Positions 37,980-48,265 of a stretch of 56,935 nucleotides of DNA are shown here, one piece after another. Position numbers and translations under genes: made by a program. The notes under the pieces were generated by a model that saw only the letters and a list, made by a program, of their open reading frames with translations, was not told the origin of the DNA and did not search any database. The first letter of the stretch is position 1. Each line of letters starts with the position of its first letter. The DNA lies in contig CAUJJL010000015.1 of assembly GCA_963205455.1 (NCBI GenBank), forward strand, positions 1 through 56,935, written 5' to 3'. Source of the DNA: Verrucomicrobiota bacterium (lineage in GTDB: Bacteria; Verrucomicrobiota; Verrucomicrobiia; Opitutales; Opitutaceae).

Positions 37980-40523
37980 CTAGAGCGAGGCCCTGACTTT
38001 CTGGATTTCAAAGACTTCGATCACGTCACCAATCTCGTAACCGTTGAAGTCGTCGAGCTTGATGCCGCATTCAAGTCCTGCGCGAACCTCGTTGGCGTCG
38101 TCCTTGAAGCGCTTGAGCGTATCGACCTTGCCTTCGTAGACGGAATCCTTCTTGCGGCGGACCCGGGCGCGGGAGTTTCGCGTGACCTTGCCCTCGGTGA
38201 CGAGACATCCGGCGACAAAACCCTTGGCGAGAGGGAAGGTTGCGCGAACCTCGGCGGCGCCCGTGCGGACTTCCTTGATCTCAGGATCGAGAAGATCGGC
38301 CATCATGTCGCGCACCTTGTCGGCGAGTTCGTAGATGATGCCGTAGGTTTCGACCCTGACCTTGTGGTGCTTGGCGAGCGGAGTGACTCCGTTTTCAAGC
38401 TTGGTGTTGAAACCGATGACGACCGCGTTGGACGCGCTGGCCATCAGGACGTCGTTCTTCGTGACGAGGCCTACATCGGTCGAGACGATCTCAAGGGACA
38501 CCTTGCTGCTCTTGATGCCTTCGAGCACGCTCCGGATGGCTTCGGAGGAACCGAAGACGTCGGTCTTGACGATGACCTTGAGGGTCTTGCTTTGGGTTGC
38601 GGCAATGTCGGCAAACAACTGCTCCACGGAGACGTTCTTGGGCTGCGACGCCTGACTCGAAGCCTCCTTGCGCACCTCGTGCTGGACCTCCTCCGCGAGC
38701 TTTTCCGCTTCGCGGGGATTCTTCACCGTGCGGAACTGGGAGCCGCTCTCCGGTGTGCCCGACCATCCGATGATGCGGACGGGGGTGGAGGGAGGAGCCT
38801 CCTTCAGGTTGTTGCCCTGGTCGTCAAACATCGCGCGGATCTTTGCCCAATGGGGACCGCAGACGAGAGCGTCGCCGATCTTCAGGGTTCCCCGTTGGAC
38901 GATGACCGTGGCGAGAGGGCCACGGCCCACGTCGACCTGGGATTCGATGATCACACCCGAGGCCTCGGCCTTCGGATTTGCCTTCAGTTCGAGCACGTCC
39001 GCCTGAAGGAGGATGTAATCCAGAAGCTCCGTGATGCCCGTTCCCTTGATTGCTGATACAGGAACCGTGATTGTCTCTCCACCCCAGTCTTCGGCTGCGA
39101 TTCCGCGTTCCTGCATCTGGGTCTTGACGCGATCGAGATTGGCGCCCTTCACGTCCATCTTGTTGACCGCGACCATGAGGGTGACCTTGGCGTTCTGGGC
39201 GTGCTTGAGCGCCTCGTCGGTCTGAAGCATGAACCCATCATCGGCCGCGACGACAAGAATGGCGATGTCGGTCACGTTCGCGCCGCGGGCTCGCATTTTT
39301 GAAAATGCAGCGTGGCCGGGAGTGTCGAGGAAAGTGATTTTCCTTCCCGAATGCTCAATCTGGTACGCGCCGATATGCTGGGTGATGCCTCCCGCTTCTC
39401 CTTCGGCAACATGCGCCTTGCGGATGGCATCGAGAAGGGAAGTCTTGCCGTGGTCGACGTGGCCAAGAATGCAGACAACCGGTGGGCGCGTTACGAGGTT
39501 CGCCGCATCGTCCACGTCGGGCTTTACCTGCTTGGCGCGTTCCTTTTCCTTTGCAGCCTGCTGGGTGGATGCGTCGCCCCGGTGCTTGATCTCCAGGACA
39601 AAACCGTGATTTTCCGCCACCTTGCTGGCGATGGGCTCTTCGAGGCTCTGCGTCATCGACGCGAAGATCCCCATCTCCATCAATTCAGAGATGAGCTTGA
39701 AAGGCTTGACTCCGAGTGCGGCCGCAAAATCGCGGACGACGACGGGAGGCTTCATGTGAATGATCCGGATGTCGCCCTGCTGCGTATACGTGGCGACGGG
39801 TACCGCGGGTTGCGCGGGCGGAACAAACGGTTGTGGTGCAGCGGCGGCAGCCGGCGCCTTTGGCAGCGTCGGTGGAGGAAATGCACGCGGGGGCAGGGCC
39901 GGCGGCGGCGTCAGGGGTGGCGGGGTGCTGACGGCGGGCGGAGGGTGAACCGGCGTTCTTGCAACTGGAGGAGGAGGTATTGGCGCGGGTTGATGACTTG
40001 GCGCAGGGCTGCGCAAGGGCACGACTGCGGGCGGCGGGATCGGATGCGGTGCGACAGGTGAAGGCGCAATGGCGCGCACCGGCTGCGGTGGGGCGGCTGG
40101 CGGCCGGGCCGGCAGAGCGGGAGGCGCAGAAAGCGGCGGGCGCTGCGGGGCTGCGGGGGTTGGCGGTGTGGGCGCCGGAGATGAAGGCGTGGGGGCAGTC
40201 CCCCGTGCGGCAACACTTGCAGCTAGTTTTGCCTCCTCACGCTCGCGTGTGATGTCTTCCCTTGACTTTACGAATGTGCCCACCGGGCCCTTTGCGGACT
40301 CAGTGCTTTCGGCTGAGGTGTCCGCCACTGGGGAGACCGGCGCCGGGGTGCTTGCCGCGCGTGCGGCGAACTCCTTGTCCACCTCTTCCTCGTAAATCTT
40401 GTTTACCGTGCTGGAAACCGAACGGGTGTCCGCGGATACGTAGCCACGCTCCTTCAGGAAGGCCAGCATCTCCTTGCCTTCCATGTTGTGTCGCTTGGCG
40501 AGTTCGTGGATACGGATGCTCAT
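37980..40523 (-). CDS. infB: Translation initiation factor IF-2
   Basis: 847 residues; the GTPase that places initiator tRNA on the ribosome. The N-terminal helical domain starts [19 protein letters not shown] long Pro/Ala-rich stretch (about 108-245) separates it from the G domain: GHVDHGKT at 354-361, DTPGH at 400-404, NKMD at 454-457. Domains II to IV follow. The linker has several PPP and one PPPP, so its own translation likely needs elongation factor P. It is second in the operon, 64 nt after nusA. Confidence 0.97.
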   Translation of the reverse strand: MSIRIHELAKRHNMEGKEMLAFLKERGYVSADTRSVSSTVNKIYEEEVDKEFAARAASTPAPVSPVADTSAESTESAKGPVGTFVKSREDITREREEAKLAASVAARGTAPTPSSPAPTPPTPAAPQRPPLSAPPALPARPPAAPPQPVRAIAPSPVAPHPIPPPAVVPLRSPAPSHQPAPIPPPPVARTPVHPPPAVSTPPPLTPPPALPPRAFPPPTLPKAPAAAAAPQPFVPPAQPAVPVATYTQQGDIRIIHMKPPVVVRDFAAALGVKPFKLISELMEMGIFASMTQSLEEPIASKVAENHGFVLEIKHRGDASTQQAAKEKERAKQVKPDVDDAANLVTRPPVVCILGHVDHGKTSLLDAIRKAHVAEGEAGGITQHIGAYQIEHSGRKITFLDTPGHAAFSKMRARGANVTDIAILVVAADDGFMLQTDEALKHAQNAKVTLMVAVNKMDVKGANLDRVKTQMQERGIAAEDWGGETITVPVSAIKGTGITELLDYILLQADVLELKANPKAEASGVIIESQVDVGRGPLATVIVQRGTLKIGDALVCGPHWAKIRAMFDDQGNNLKEAPPSTPVRIIGWSGTPESGSQFRTVKNPREAEKLAEEVQHEVRKEASSQASQPKNVSVEQLFADIAATQSKTLKVIVKTDVFGSSEAIRSVLEGIKSSKVSLEIVSTDVGLVTKNDVLMASASNAVVIGFNTKLENGVTPLAKHHKVRVETYGIIYELADKVRDMMADLLDPEIKEVRTGAAEVRATFPLAKGFVAGCLVTEGKVTRNSRARVRRKKDSVYEGKVDTLKRFKDDANEVRAGLECGIKLDDFNGYEIGDVIEVFEIQKVRASL

Positions 40524-40587
40524 CGTTTATTTCCGGGCGCGTAGGTATGCAGGTGTGTCAGGTGGAGGTGCGTGCGAGCTGCGACTA

Positions 40588-41820
40588 TCAGTGGGTCTGA
40601 CTGTGTACCCGGGCGATAATGGCTTCGGCTTCCTCAGCGGAGAAGTTGGCGCTGACCAGGTCATCGGTCGACATGCCTTCGAACGCAGCCGGGGAGGTCA
40701 CGCCTATGGCAAAGAGCCTGCCGGCAAGCGCGGGATCGAAGCCAAAGGCGGAAACGAGTGTATTGATGCCAGAGGTGCGCGGATCTGCGACCTGAGTCTT
40801 GAATTCCTCGACCTCAAGGCGCCATCCGAGGAGGCGCGACGTGAGGCGGACATTCTTGCCGCCCTTTCCGATGGCAACCGCAAGGTCATCGGCGGCGACA
40901 CGTATGAGGATTCGACGGTTCTTTTCGTCGAACTGGAGGTCGCGGGGCACTGCAGGGCGCAGGGCCTCTATGACCATCTGTTTCGGGTCGGCGAAATAAT
41001 TGATGATATCGATTTTTTCGCCATTCAGCTCGCGCACGATGGTCTTGACGCGGGCACCTCGAGCGCCGACGCAGGCGCCAACCGGATCCACTTTGGGGTC
41101 CTTGGAGGTGACGGCCATTTTCGTCCGATACCCCGGTTCACGGGCGAAGGACTCGATCTTGACGGTGCCATCGGCGATTTCGGTGACTTCCACCTCAAAC
41201 AGCCGACGAACGAAACGCGGGGATGAACGGCTGAGCACGAGTTCAGGTCCTCGCGGGCTGTTTTCAATTTCAAGCAGAAGACAGCGAATGCGGTCTCCCG
41301 GCTGATATTCCTCGCCTGGAACCTGCTCCTTGCCGGGCAATATCGCCTCTGCCTTGCCCAAGTCGATGAAGATGTCGTTGCGCTCCTTGCGCCGCACGGT
41401 GCCGGTCACGATGTTTCCGACCATGTCCTTGAAATCGTCGTAGATCCGCTCCTTCTCGAACTGCCGCAGTCGTTGCATTACGGCCTGACGGGCGGTCTGC
41501 GCGGCAATCCGACCCAGCGTCGAAGGGTCGATCTCCCGGTCGATCATTTCACCGATCTGGACACCCGGCTGGATCGCCTGGGCCTTCTCGACATGAATTT
41601 CAGTGCGCGGGTTGCTCACGGAGTCGACAACCTTGAGCACGGACCAGGCCTTCAATTGCCCGTTCTTGGGATTGATTTCTATCTTCAGCTCCTGACCGGA
41701 GTTAACACCTTTGAGTGCAGCCGCCTTGATGGCATTGACAATCGCCGCTATCATATCGGCACGGCCGATCCCCTTCTCCTTCTCCATGTACTCGAGGACT
41801 GATAGAATTTCGTTGCTCAT
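40588..41820 (-). CDS. nusA: Transcription termination/antitermination factor NusA
   Basis: 410 residues from ATG 41820. The N-terminal RNA-polymerase-binding domain (1-130), the S1 domain ([17 protein letters not shown]), KH1 ([20 protein letters not shown]) and KH2 ([18 protein letters not shown]) are in order, followed by a short helix-hairpin segment (about 370-410) resembling one acidic repeat. NusA modulates pausing and termination. The leader contains a terminator-like hairpin 20 nt before the start. The usual upstream rimP is not here. Confidence 0.96.
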   Translation of the reverse strand: MSNEILSVLEYMEKEKGIGRADMIAAIVNAIKAAALKGVNSGQELKIEINPKNGQLKAWSVLKVVDSVSNPRTEIHVEKAQAIQPGVQIGEMIDREIDPSTLGRIAAQTARQAVMQRLRQFEKERIYDDFKDMVGNIVTGTVRRKERNDIFIDLGKAEAILPGKEQVPGEEYQPGDRIRCLLLEIENSPRGPELVLSRSSPRFVRRLFEVEVTEIADGTVKIESFAREPGYRTKMAVTSKDPKVDPVGACVGARGARVKTIVRELNGEKIDIINYFADPKQMVIEALRPAVPRDLQFDEKNRRILIRVAADDLAVAIGKGGKNVRLTSRLLGWRLEVEEFKTQVADPRTSGINTLVSAFGFDPALAGRLFAIGVTSPAAFEGMSTDDLVSANFSAEEAEAIIARVHSQTH

Positions 41821-41840
41821 AGGGCGTGTAGTTAAATGAG

Positions 41841-41867
41841 AAAAAAAAGGCGGGCCAAAGGCCCACC
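41841..41867 (-). terminator. Terminator-like hairpin in the nusA leader
   Basis: On minus: an 8-bp stem with one G-T pair (GGTGGGCC, loop TTT, GGCCCGCC) followed by T8. It ends 20 nt before the nusA ATG. It can act as an attenuator of the operon or end an upstream short transcript. Confidence 0.8.
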
Positions 41868-41899
41868 TCAATTGAAAGTGACCGTGACTGCGAACGGGT

Positions 41900-41929
41900 T
41901 AGTTAGCCTGCTGTAAAAACCCTTGTCAA
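41900..41929 (-). promoter_or_regulatory. Candidate promoter for the nusA operon
   Basis: On minus a perfect TTGACA (41924-41929) lies 18 nt from a weak TAACTA (41900-41905). Transcription from here would pass the hairpin at 41841-41867. The -10 match is poor, so this is tentative. Confidence 0.35.
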
Positions 41930-42282
41930 GCACTCGACCCTGTTCCGCCCGCCTGTGGGCCCGCGAGGATGCGAAGAACCTCTCTCGCTTTCTATCCGAC
42001 GCCTGGAGTTTTGCAACTCAAGGGGAACAATCCCGTGAATTTTGCATTCCCTTGCCAAAACCGGAAGACAGACCGGGGAATGATTCCTGAAGGGTACCGG
42101 GCGTGATCCCGCGTATATAGAAATACAATAGTGTTTTCATGGGCAGGTGGCCCCGGCAATTGAAAGGTTTGAATCACCATCCTGACCCCGGCAGGTGCAT
42201 CGGTCAACCGCTTCCACTTCCCTTGGGAGCCTCAAACTGGATTGTAGTTTCCTGCATTCCGCAAAAACGGGAGGAATATAGG

Positions 42283-42330
42283 ATGCAATTGAGCTTGATA
42301 TGGAAGGCGGTATCAATTGCATATACCGCC
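42283..42330. promoter_or_regulatory. Nested palindromes abutting the HTH gene start
   Basis: Two perfect inverted repeats: atgcaattg (42283-42291) with caattgcat (42314-42322), and ggcggtat (42306-42313) with ataccgcc (42323-42330). The second pair is one nt from the ATG at 42332. They may be an operator or an mRNA hairpin occluding the ribosome binding site. Confidence 0.7.
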
Positions 42331-42331
42331 T

Positions 42332-42727
42332 ATGCCATTCATTGATAAACTGAATCAACTCGAGGCCGCGCGCGTCAAACTCGCGGAAATGGAAAGTTCA
42401 CTTACGGCAGAGCGCACCTCGGCGCTGGCCAATCTGCCCTCCGAATTCGGATACCCTGATCTCAATTCCTTCATCCGTGCGCTGAAGTCCGCCCAACGGT
42501 CCCGCGGCGGGCGCCGCAAGGGTGCAAAAAAGGCTGCGACCGGCAAGGCGGGGCGTCGCACGCGTGCCAAGATCACGGATGAAACAAGGAACCAGGTTCG
42601 TTCCATGGTACAGGCCGGAAAGACCGGCAACGAGATCGCGGCATCGCTCAAGATTTCGCTCCCGACGGTTCAAAACATCAAGAAGGCCCTGGGTTTGGTG
42701 AAGGCCCGCGGCGCAGCTGCAAGCTGA
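42332..42727 (+). CDS. Small putative DNA-binding protein with C-terminal HTH
   Basis: 131 residues from ATG 42332 (MPFIDKLNQL). An N-terminal helix (residues 1-30) looks like a short coiled coil; a Lys/Arg-rich linker (GGRRKGAKKAATGKAGRRT) leads to a C-terminal helix-turn-helix of resolvase/homeodomain type: ETRNQVRSMVQAGKTGNEIA, then SLKISLPTVQNIKKALG. No named family is certain. It is a single-gene unit with its own terminator, and the palindromes touching its start fit autoregulation, though this is inference. Confidence 0.78.
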   Translation: MPFIDKLNQLEAARVKLAEMESSLTAERTSALANLPSEFGYPDLNSFIRALKSAQRSRGGRRKGAKKAATGKAGRRTRAKITDETRNQVRSMVQAGKTGNEIAASLKISLPTVQNIKKALGLVKARGAAAS

Positions 42728-42750
42728 TAGGAATCCAGAAAATTTCAAAA

Positions 42751-42778
42751 CCTCCGCGGATTCGCGGAGGTTTTTTTT
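42751..42778 (+). terminator. Rho-independent terminator
   Basis: A perfect 8-bp stem (cctccgcg/cgcggagg) with a 4-nt loop, followed by T8, 23 nt after the HTH gene. Confidence 0.92.
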
Positions 42779-42818
42779 GTGCCTTGCCGGTTCGTCGAGG
42801 TGCCATCTGGATCGGTGC

Positions 42819-43739
42819 ATGGCGTACGTACAGGCCAATACGAATGGACGGCTGCATCCCGCGGATGAACCGTCGATAGCGCCCCTTAACAGAGGGTTCC
42901 TCTATGGTGATGCCATCTACGAAGTGTGGCGCACGTATGAACAGGTCCTTTTCGCCTGGGAGGAGCATTGGGCGCGGCTGGAGCGCTCGGCCTCGGCACT
43001 CTTCCTGACGATTCCGGTCACCCGCCCCGGCCTGCTGGAGGAGATCCGCAAGACCGTTGCGGCCTTTCGTGCGCGGGTCAGTCAAGTGCAGGACGTTTAT
43101 GTGCGCCTTCAGATCACGCGTGGTGGCGGTGCCATCGGTCTTGATGTCGCCCTGGCAGATCGTTCCGACTATGTGCTGCTCGTCCAAGCCAACCCGTCTC
43201 TGCCTCCCGACAAGCTTCGCTCAGGGTTGGTGCTTTCGCAGGCGACAACCCTGCGGCGCAATGCGCGCGACACGCTCAATCCGGCGTGGAAAACGGGCAA
43301 TTACCTGAACAATATTCTTTGCCTGCGCGAGGCTCGCGCAAGAGGTGCCGATGAGGTGGTGATCAGCAACCTCGATGGCGAGATAACCGAAGCCGCGGTG
43401 AGCAACATTGCGTTTGTCGCGGGAGGGGCGGTCGTAACGCCACCCACCGGCGCGGGCATCCTTGAAGGGGTAACGAGGAGCATTCTTATCAACTCGGTTG
43501 CCCGGGCTGCGGGAGTGGCGGTACAGGAGCGCGCAATCCGACCGGATGAACTGGGTGCGTTCGAGGAGTGTTTCCTGCTTTCAACGACAAAGGACATCGT
43601 GCCTGTTCGCAGCATTGATTCGTATGCCTTTAGGACCGGTGACAACACGATCACCATGACCTTAAAGCGTGCCTTTGCAGCGTACGCGGCCGACTATAGT
43701 GCGACTCATCGTTCAAAGCTGTCTGTTCCTGGTCCCTGA
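42819..43739 (+). CDS. Class IV aminotransferase (BCAT/PabC/D-amino acid type)
   Basis: 306 residues from ATG 42819. PLP-dependent fold type IV; the catalytic lysine is in NPAWKTGNYLNNILCLREA. The N-terminus shows LNRGFLYGDAIYEVWRTYE and the PLP-phosphate loop is EGVTRSILI. Whether it makes branched-chain amino acids, D-amino acids or p-aminobenzoate cannot be decided. The partner pabB is not here. It runs 27 nt short of the convergent MoeB-rhodanese gene. Confidence 0.88.
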   Translation: MAYVQANTNGRLHPADEPSIAPLNRGFLYGDAIYEVWRTYEQVLFAWEEHWARLERSASALFLTIPVTRPGLLEEIRKTVAAFRARVSQVQDVYVRLQITRGGGAIGLDVALADRSDYVLLVQANPSLPPDKLRSGLVLSQATTLRRNARDTLNPAWKTGNYLNNILCLREARARGADEVVISNLDGEITEAAVSNIAFVAGGAVVTPPTGAGILEGVTRSILINSVARAAGVAVQERAIRPDELGAFEECFLLSTTKDIVPVRSIDSYAFRTGDNTITMTLKRAFAAYAADYSATHRSKLSVPGP

Positions 43740-43766
43740 GAATATCCCGCGCCTGGGCGGCGATGT

Positions 43767-44930
43767 TCAATAACGAGGCATTTCGGGATCGATCTGCCGG
43801 GCCCAGGCGTCGATGCCGCCGCGCATATTGCTGACCTGACGAAATCCACGTTCCCTGAGGAACTCGGTGACACGAAGGCTTCGTCCTCCATGGTGACAAT
43901 AGATGAGCAGATGTTTTTCGCCCGAAAGGGACTGCAGGCGATTGGGAAGCTGTCGCATCGGAATGAGCTCGGCTCCCGCAATTCGGCAGATGGCCGCCTC
44001 AAAAGGCTCGCGGACATCAATCAGTGCAACACCCGACGGGTTGCTGTTTAGCAGGGCGTGTGTCTCTTGCACACTGAGTTCAAGCGGCGGTTCGTGCCCG
44101 GAGGATTCCATGGAGATGGTGGTGGTGCAGGCGGGATTTTCGGTAATGCCTGGGAGATCGAGGCGTTGAGCCGCATCCGTACCGCAGGCGCAACAGGAAG
44201 GATTTCTTTTCAACCGAAGGGTGTGGAATTCCTGGTTGAGTGAGTCGTAGGTGAGCAGGCGCCCCACGAGCGTGTCACCCACTCCGGTTATGAGCTTGAT
44301 CGCCTCGAGGGCCTGGAGGCAGCCGATGACCCCGCACAGCGCTCCGAGAACGCCGGATTGATCGCAGGTTGGCACGGTCCCCGGCAAGGGAGGATCGGGG
44401 AAGAGACATCGGTAGCAGGGGCCGCCCTGCTGGGGCGCAAAAACGGAGACGGTGCCTTCGAAGCGGAAAATACTTCCGTGGACGAGCGGCCGCTTGGCCA
44501 GCACCGCGGCATCATTGTTCAGGTAGCGGGTGGGAAAGGTGTCCGTGCCGTCGACAATGATGTCGTACTCACTGAAGAGCGATACGGCATTCGCTGGCGA
44601 TACGGTGACTGCGTGCTCTCGGACAGTGATGTGCGGATTCGCGGCACGCAGACGGGCGGCGGCGGATTCGGTTTTCAGCGTGCCGACGCTGGCATCCGTA
44701 TGAAGCAACTGTCGCTGCAGATTGTGCAACTCCACGCGGTCGAAATCCACGATGCCCAGCGTGCCGACACCCGCGGCCGCCAGGTAGAGGGACGCTGGGC
44801 TGCCGAGCCCGCCCGCGCCGATGACCAGCACCTTTGCGTTCTTCAATCTGGTCTGACCGGCAACTCCCAGTTCTTCCAGCCGGAGGTGACGGCTGTAGCG
44901 GGTCATTTCCGCAGGAGAGAGACGGGTCAT
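43767..44930 (-). CDS. MoeB/ThiF-type adenylyltransferase fused to rhodanese
   Basis: 387 residues from ATG 44930. Residues 1-250 are an E1-like enzyme activating a sulfur-carrier protein (MoaD or ThiS) with ATP: GAGGLGS (38-44), zinc pairs C172-C175 and C246-C249, and C189 in PTCDQSGVLG. Residues 285-387 are a rhodanese with the active cysteine C345 in IYCHHGGRS. The fusion suits sulfur transfer for molybdopterin or thiamine. The target carrier is not in the window. It is divergent from manC, 79 nt apart. Confidence 0.92.
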   Translation of the reverse strand: MTRLSPAEMTRYSRHLRLEELGVAGQTRLKNAKVLVIGAGGLGSPASLYLAAAGVGTLGIVDFDRVELHNLQRQLLHTDASVGTLKTESAAARLRAANPHITVREHAVTVSPANAVSLFSEYDIIVDGTDTFPTRYLNNDAAVLAKRPLVHGSIFRFEGTVSVFAPQQGGPCYRCLFPDPPLPGTVPTCDQSGVLGALCGVIGCLQALEAIKLITGVGDTLVGRLLTYDSLNQEFHTLRLKRNPSCCACGTDAAQRLDLPGITENPACTTTISMESSGHEPPLELSVQETHALLNSNPSGVALIDVREPFEAAICRIAGAELIPMRQLPNRLQSLSGEKHLLIYCHHGGRSLRVTEFLRERGFRQVSNMRGGIDAWARQIDPEMPRY

Positions 44931-45009
44931 GGAAGGGAAGAAGCCCGTCTGACCTGCCTCTGCAAATGAAATTGCGCAGGGGGCGGCTCTCTTGCAGGTT
45001 TTTCGCGGC

Positions 45010-46098
45010 ATGTCCCAAAAATTTGTAGTGATCATCGCAGGTGGCAAAGGCGAGCGCTTCTGGCCGCAGAGCCGTGCTCATCGTCCCAAGCATCTCCTGC
45101 CCATTGTCGGAACCGAGCCGCTGCTCGCACAGACACTCGCCCGGGTGCGCACGATTGCGCGTCCGGAGAACACGTTTGTAATTACGAGCGCAGCCCAGGC
45201 ACGGGGAGTGCGCGCCTGCTGCCCCCAGCTCCCGCGCGGAAATATCGTGGTCGAGCCGATGGGGCGCGACACCGCCGCAGCGGTCGCGCTGGCGGCATTG
45301 CTCGTGGAAGCGCGTGATCCCGAGGCTGTGTTTGCCGTGCTGCCGGCGGATCATGTCATTCATGACCGCAAGGCCTACGCTGCGGATCTCAATGTGGCGT
45401 TTGCCGCGGCTCAGTCAGCGGACGTGCTTGTGACGATTGGAATCAAACCGTCCGAGCCCGCGACGGGTTTTGGTTATATTGAGCGCGGAAAGGTATGGAA
45501 AACACTCGATCGGCGCCCGGTATATGGAGTCAGGCGCTTTGTTGAAAAACCATCGTTGGAGGTGGCGCAGCAGTATCTTGATTCGGGAAATTATGTATGG
45601 AATGCCGGGATGTTTGTCTGGAGTGTTCGTTCCGTGGTTGGCGCGCTCCTGAAGCATGCGCCCGATCTGTATCACGGCCTTGAGGCAGTCAGGGTGGCGG
45701 CGCGAAAGGGAAAGACGATCACCGGCGCCCTGAAGAAGAGTTATCCCGACCTGCGAAAAATTTCGGTCGACTACGCGCTGCTGGAGAAATCCAGCAATGT
45801 CGTGATGCTTCCCGCCTCGTTCGACTGGGATGATGTAGGGGCATGGCCTGCGATTTCACGGCATCACGCCAAGGATTCGCGGGGAAATGTCTGCCGCGGG
45901 AGGGTAGTTCTTGAACAGGGCACGAACAATATCGTGTTCTCTGAGGAGGGCCATCTGGTTGCGGCAATAGGCCTGGAGGAATTCATCGTGGTGCACACCC
46001 GGGATGCGACATTGATCGCGCCCAAGTCGCGTGCACAGGAGATCAAGGCGCTGCTCAAGCAGATTGAGTCGGCCAAGGATGGGGGGCGCTGGCTGTAG
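45010..46098 (+). CDS. manC: Mannose-1-phosphate guanylyltransferase
   Basis: 362 residues; makes GDP-mannose for surface polysaccharides. The nucleotide-binding signature is GGKGERFWPQSR at 11-22; RPKHLLP and FVEKPS are present, as is the DRDTAA-like segment VEPMGRDTAAAVAL. It is the short form without an isomerase domain. The start ATG 45010 was chosen over TTG 44992. A run of plus-strand genes follows: ruvX, truA, comF, accD, folC. Confidence 0.93.
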   Translation: MSQKFVVIIAGGKGERFWPQSRAHRPKHLLPIVGTEPLLAQTLARVRTIARPENTFVITSAAQARGVRACCPQLPRGNIVVEPMGRDTAAAVALAALLVEARDPEAVFAVLPADHVIHDRKAYAADLNVAFAAAQSADVLVTIGIKPSEPATGFGYIERGKVWKTLDRRPVYGVRRFVEKPSLEVAQQYLDSGNYVWNAGMFVWSVRSVVGALLKHAPDLYHGLEAVRVAARKGKTITGALKKSYPDLRKISVDYALLEKSSNVVMLPASFDWDDVGAWPAISRHHAKDSRGNVCRGRVVLEQGTNNIVFSEEGHLVAAIGLEEFIVVHTRDATLIAPKSRAQEIKALLKQIESAKDGGRWL

Positions 46099-46156
46099 CG
46101 GCAACGCGAGCGACGGCCAAGGGAAACGAGTGAAACCAAGTCCTTGAGGATTCACC

Positions 46157-46582
46157 ATGCGATGCCTGGGCATTGATTTCGGTGCAAAACGCGTGGGGTT
46201 GAGTTATGGCGATGATCTCGGTGTCGCCACACCTCTGCCGGCCATTGTGGAGGCGGACGAGCGCCAGCGATGGAGCGTCCTGATAGAAACCATCCGGCGT
46301 CGGCAGGTGACCGATCTCGTGATCGGCTGGCCATTAAATATGGATGATTCCGTCGGCCCGAAGGCGAGGGAAGTGGAGGCGTTTGCGGCGAAGTTGAAGG
46401 GCGAAGTCAATCTGCCGGTCCATCTGGTCGATGAGCGGCTGACCTCCCACGAGGCGGAGGCCAGCATTCCCAAGGCTCGCAGGCGCGGCCTCCGCGAGAG
46501 TGGCATTGTGGATTCCCGGGCAGCCACGCTCATCCTTCAGGACTTCCTGGATCAGCGCATTCCGTTGCCGCCGGTGGAATGA
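46157..46582 (+). CDS. ruvX: Putative pre-16S rRNA nuclease (YqgF/RuvX)
   Basis: 141 residues of RNase H-like fold: GIDFGAKRVGLSYG with D7, IGWPLNMDDSVG and VDERLTSHEA. In E. coli YqgF matures the 5' end of 16S rRNA. GAGGA lies 7 nt before the ATG, a good Shine-Dalgarno. Downstream is truA. Confidence 0.93.
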   Translation: MRCLGIDFGAKRVGLSYGDDLGVATPLPAIVEADERQRWSVLIETIRRRQVTDLVIGWPLNMDDSVGPKAREVEAFAAKLKGEVNLPVHLVDERLTSHEAEASIPKARRRGLRESGIVDSRAATLILQDFLDQRIPLPPVE

Positions 46583-46682
46583 TTCGGTGGGGTGCCGATT
46601 TTCCGCGGGCGACCGGGAAAATTCGCCCGATCAGGCTCGCGGCTTGCGAGGGATGGCCTGCGGCACCAAGCATGGTTTGAAG

Positions 46683-47465
46683 ATGTCGAAGTCGCCCTCA
46701 CAATCGGTTCCCCCCGTGCGCTGGAAAGTGGTCTGCGCGTACGATGGTTCTGAATTTGAAGGCTGGCAGAGTCAGCCGGGGGGGAGGTCCGTCCAGGATG
46801 TCATTGAGGCCCGCCTCGGCCGCATCGCGGGAGAGCTAATCCGCATTCATGGCAGCGGCCGGACCGACGCCGGGGTTCATGCAAAGGCCCAGGTCTTCCA
46901 TTTTGATCTACCCTGGCGGCATGGTGCCCGGCGCCTGCAGGCTGCGCTGCGTGTCGGGCTTTCACCTGCCCTGCAGATCTGCAGTGTGCGGGCCGTCCGA
47001 CCGGAGTTTCACGCCCGGTTTGATGTGGTTCGAAAACGCTACGAGTACCGGATCTACCTCGGAAACCCGGATCCCTTTATCCGCCGATTTGTCTGGGGAC
47101 TGGATCGCCCGGAGCCTCTGGATTTCCGCGCGATGCATGAGGCGGCGCGCCACCTGCGGGGGCGTCACGATTTCGCTGCATTCTCAGCACTCAATGGACG
47201 CGACCGCGATGACACGGTGAGGCGCCTCGATCGTTTCGAATTTTCGCGAAAGGGGAGACACGTTCGCATTGTCGCCGAAGCTGACGGATTCCTCTACAAA
47301 ATGGTCAGGACCTTGGTGGGCGCGCTTGTCGCGGTGGGCATGCGCAAGGTTACGCCCGAGCGGATTCGCTTGATGCTTGAGGACGGTCGTAGACCTCCCG
47401 AGGTGGAAACCGCGCCGGCGCAGGGCCTGTGCCTGATCCGAGTGTGGTACAAGGAGACCCGATGA
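46683..47465 (+). CDS. truA: tRNA pseudouridine synthase A
   Basis: 260 residues from ATG 46683; modifies U38-40 of the tRNA anticodon stem. The catalytic aspartate is D62 in GSGRTDAGVHAKAQ, with the support motif RKRYEYRIYLG. The frame is open 183 nt further upstream without a domain, so that part was dropped. comF starts 18 nt downstream. Confidence 0.94.
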   Translation: MSKSPSQSVPPVRWKVVCAYDGSEFEGWQSQPGGRSVQDVIEARLGRIAGELIRIHGSGRTDAGVHAKAQVFHFDLPWRHGARRLQAALRVGLSPALQICSVRAVRPEFHARFDVVRKRYEYRIYLGNPDPFIRRFVWGLDRPEPLDFRAMHEAARHLRGRHDFAAFSALNGRDRDDTVRRLDRFEFSRKGRHVRIVAEADGFLYKMVRTLVGALVAVGMRKVTPERIRLMLEDGRRPPEVETAPAQGLCLIRVWYKETR

Positions 47466-47483
47466 TCAGACCGGGAAGTCGGT

Positions 47484-48236
47484 ATGAAACTGATGGAGGG
47501 AATTTTCGCCTTGGGTGGGAGATCGGGCCGCGTTTGCGATCTCGCATTTCCTCCGATCTGTCTGGGTTGCGGAGGGCTGGTTGAAGACAATACACCCTGC
47601 CGTCATATTTGCGCGGCTTGCCTGCCGTTGATTGCCCGTGTGGCGCCTCCCTGTTGTGCGGTGTGTGGACATCCCTTCTTCGGCGAGGTCGAGGGCGAAC
47701 GGATCTGTCCCCATTGTGCGGACCTGCGCCCTCATTTTGGTTCAGGGTGCACCGCTGTACTTCTCCGTGGTCCGGCACGCGCCATGGTAATCGAGCTGAA
47801 GTACCATCACGGCTTATATGTTCTCTCCGATATCGAAACGATAGTGCGGGGTAGCCCGCATTTTTTGAATCACTTGAAGGACGCTGTGCTGGTGCCCGTG
47901 CCCTTGCACGCGCGTAAGGAACGTGAGCGTGGTTACAATCAGAGCCAGCTGCTTGCAGAGACCTTTGCGCGTGCGGCGGGTGGCCGAACGAGTGTGGCCT
48001 GCCTGTTGAAGCGCAAGGTCGACACATTGACGCAAACGGCATTCGATAGGCGGAGTCGGCGGGAGAACCTGAAAAATGCCTTTGCACTGGCCCCGGGCTC
48101 CCGCATTCTGCCGGACCAGCATTACATCCTTGTCGATGACGTCTTTACCACGGGTTCAACTCTCAACAGCTGCGCAAGCGTGCTCCGCGACGCGGGGGTT
48201 GTGAGGCTCGACGTAGCGACGTTCGGTCACGGTTAG
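47484..48236 (+). CDS. comF: ComF-family phosphoribosyltransferase-like protein
   Basis: 250 residues. The N-terminal zinc ribbons are intact: CLGC (26-29), CAAC (43-46), CAVC (58-61), CPHC (75-78). The phosphoribosyltransferase fold carries [19 protein letters not shown] and the PRPP loop [10 protein letters not shown]. ComF assists natural DNA uptake in competent bacteria, but homologues occur in non-competent ones. accD follows 29 nt later. Confidence 0.9.
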   Translation: MKLMEGIFALGGRSGRVCDLAFPPICLGCGGLVEDNTPCRHICAACLPLIARVAPPCCAVCGHPFFGEVEGERICPHCADLRPHFGSGCTAVLLRGPARAMVIELKYHHGLYVLSDIETIVRGSPHFLNHLKDAVLVPVPLHARKERERGYNQSQLLAETFARAAGGRTSVACLLKRKVDTLTQTAFDRRSRRENLKNAFALAPGSRILPDQHYILVDDVFTTGSTLNSCASVLRDAGVVRLDVATFGHG

Positions 48237-48265
48237 GTCCGACTTCCATCGCCTTCCATCGAGCC

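Larger units (their letters stand above)
41868..42331. other. Intergenic region between divergent nusA and the HTH gene
   Basis: About 460 nt. It holds the candidate nusA promoter, a possible base-paired segment near 42046-42085 (cattcc, ccgg, ccgg, ggaatg) and the nested palindromes at 42283-42330. No gene was recognised. Confidence 0.5.
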
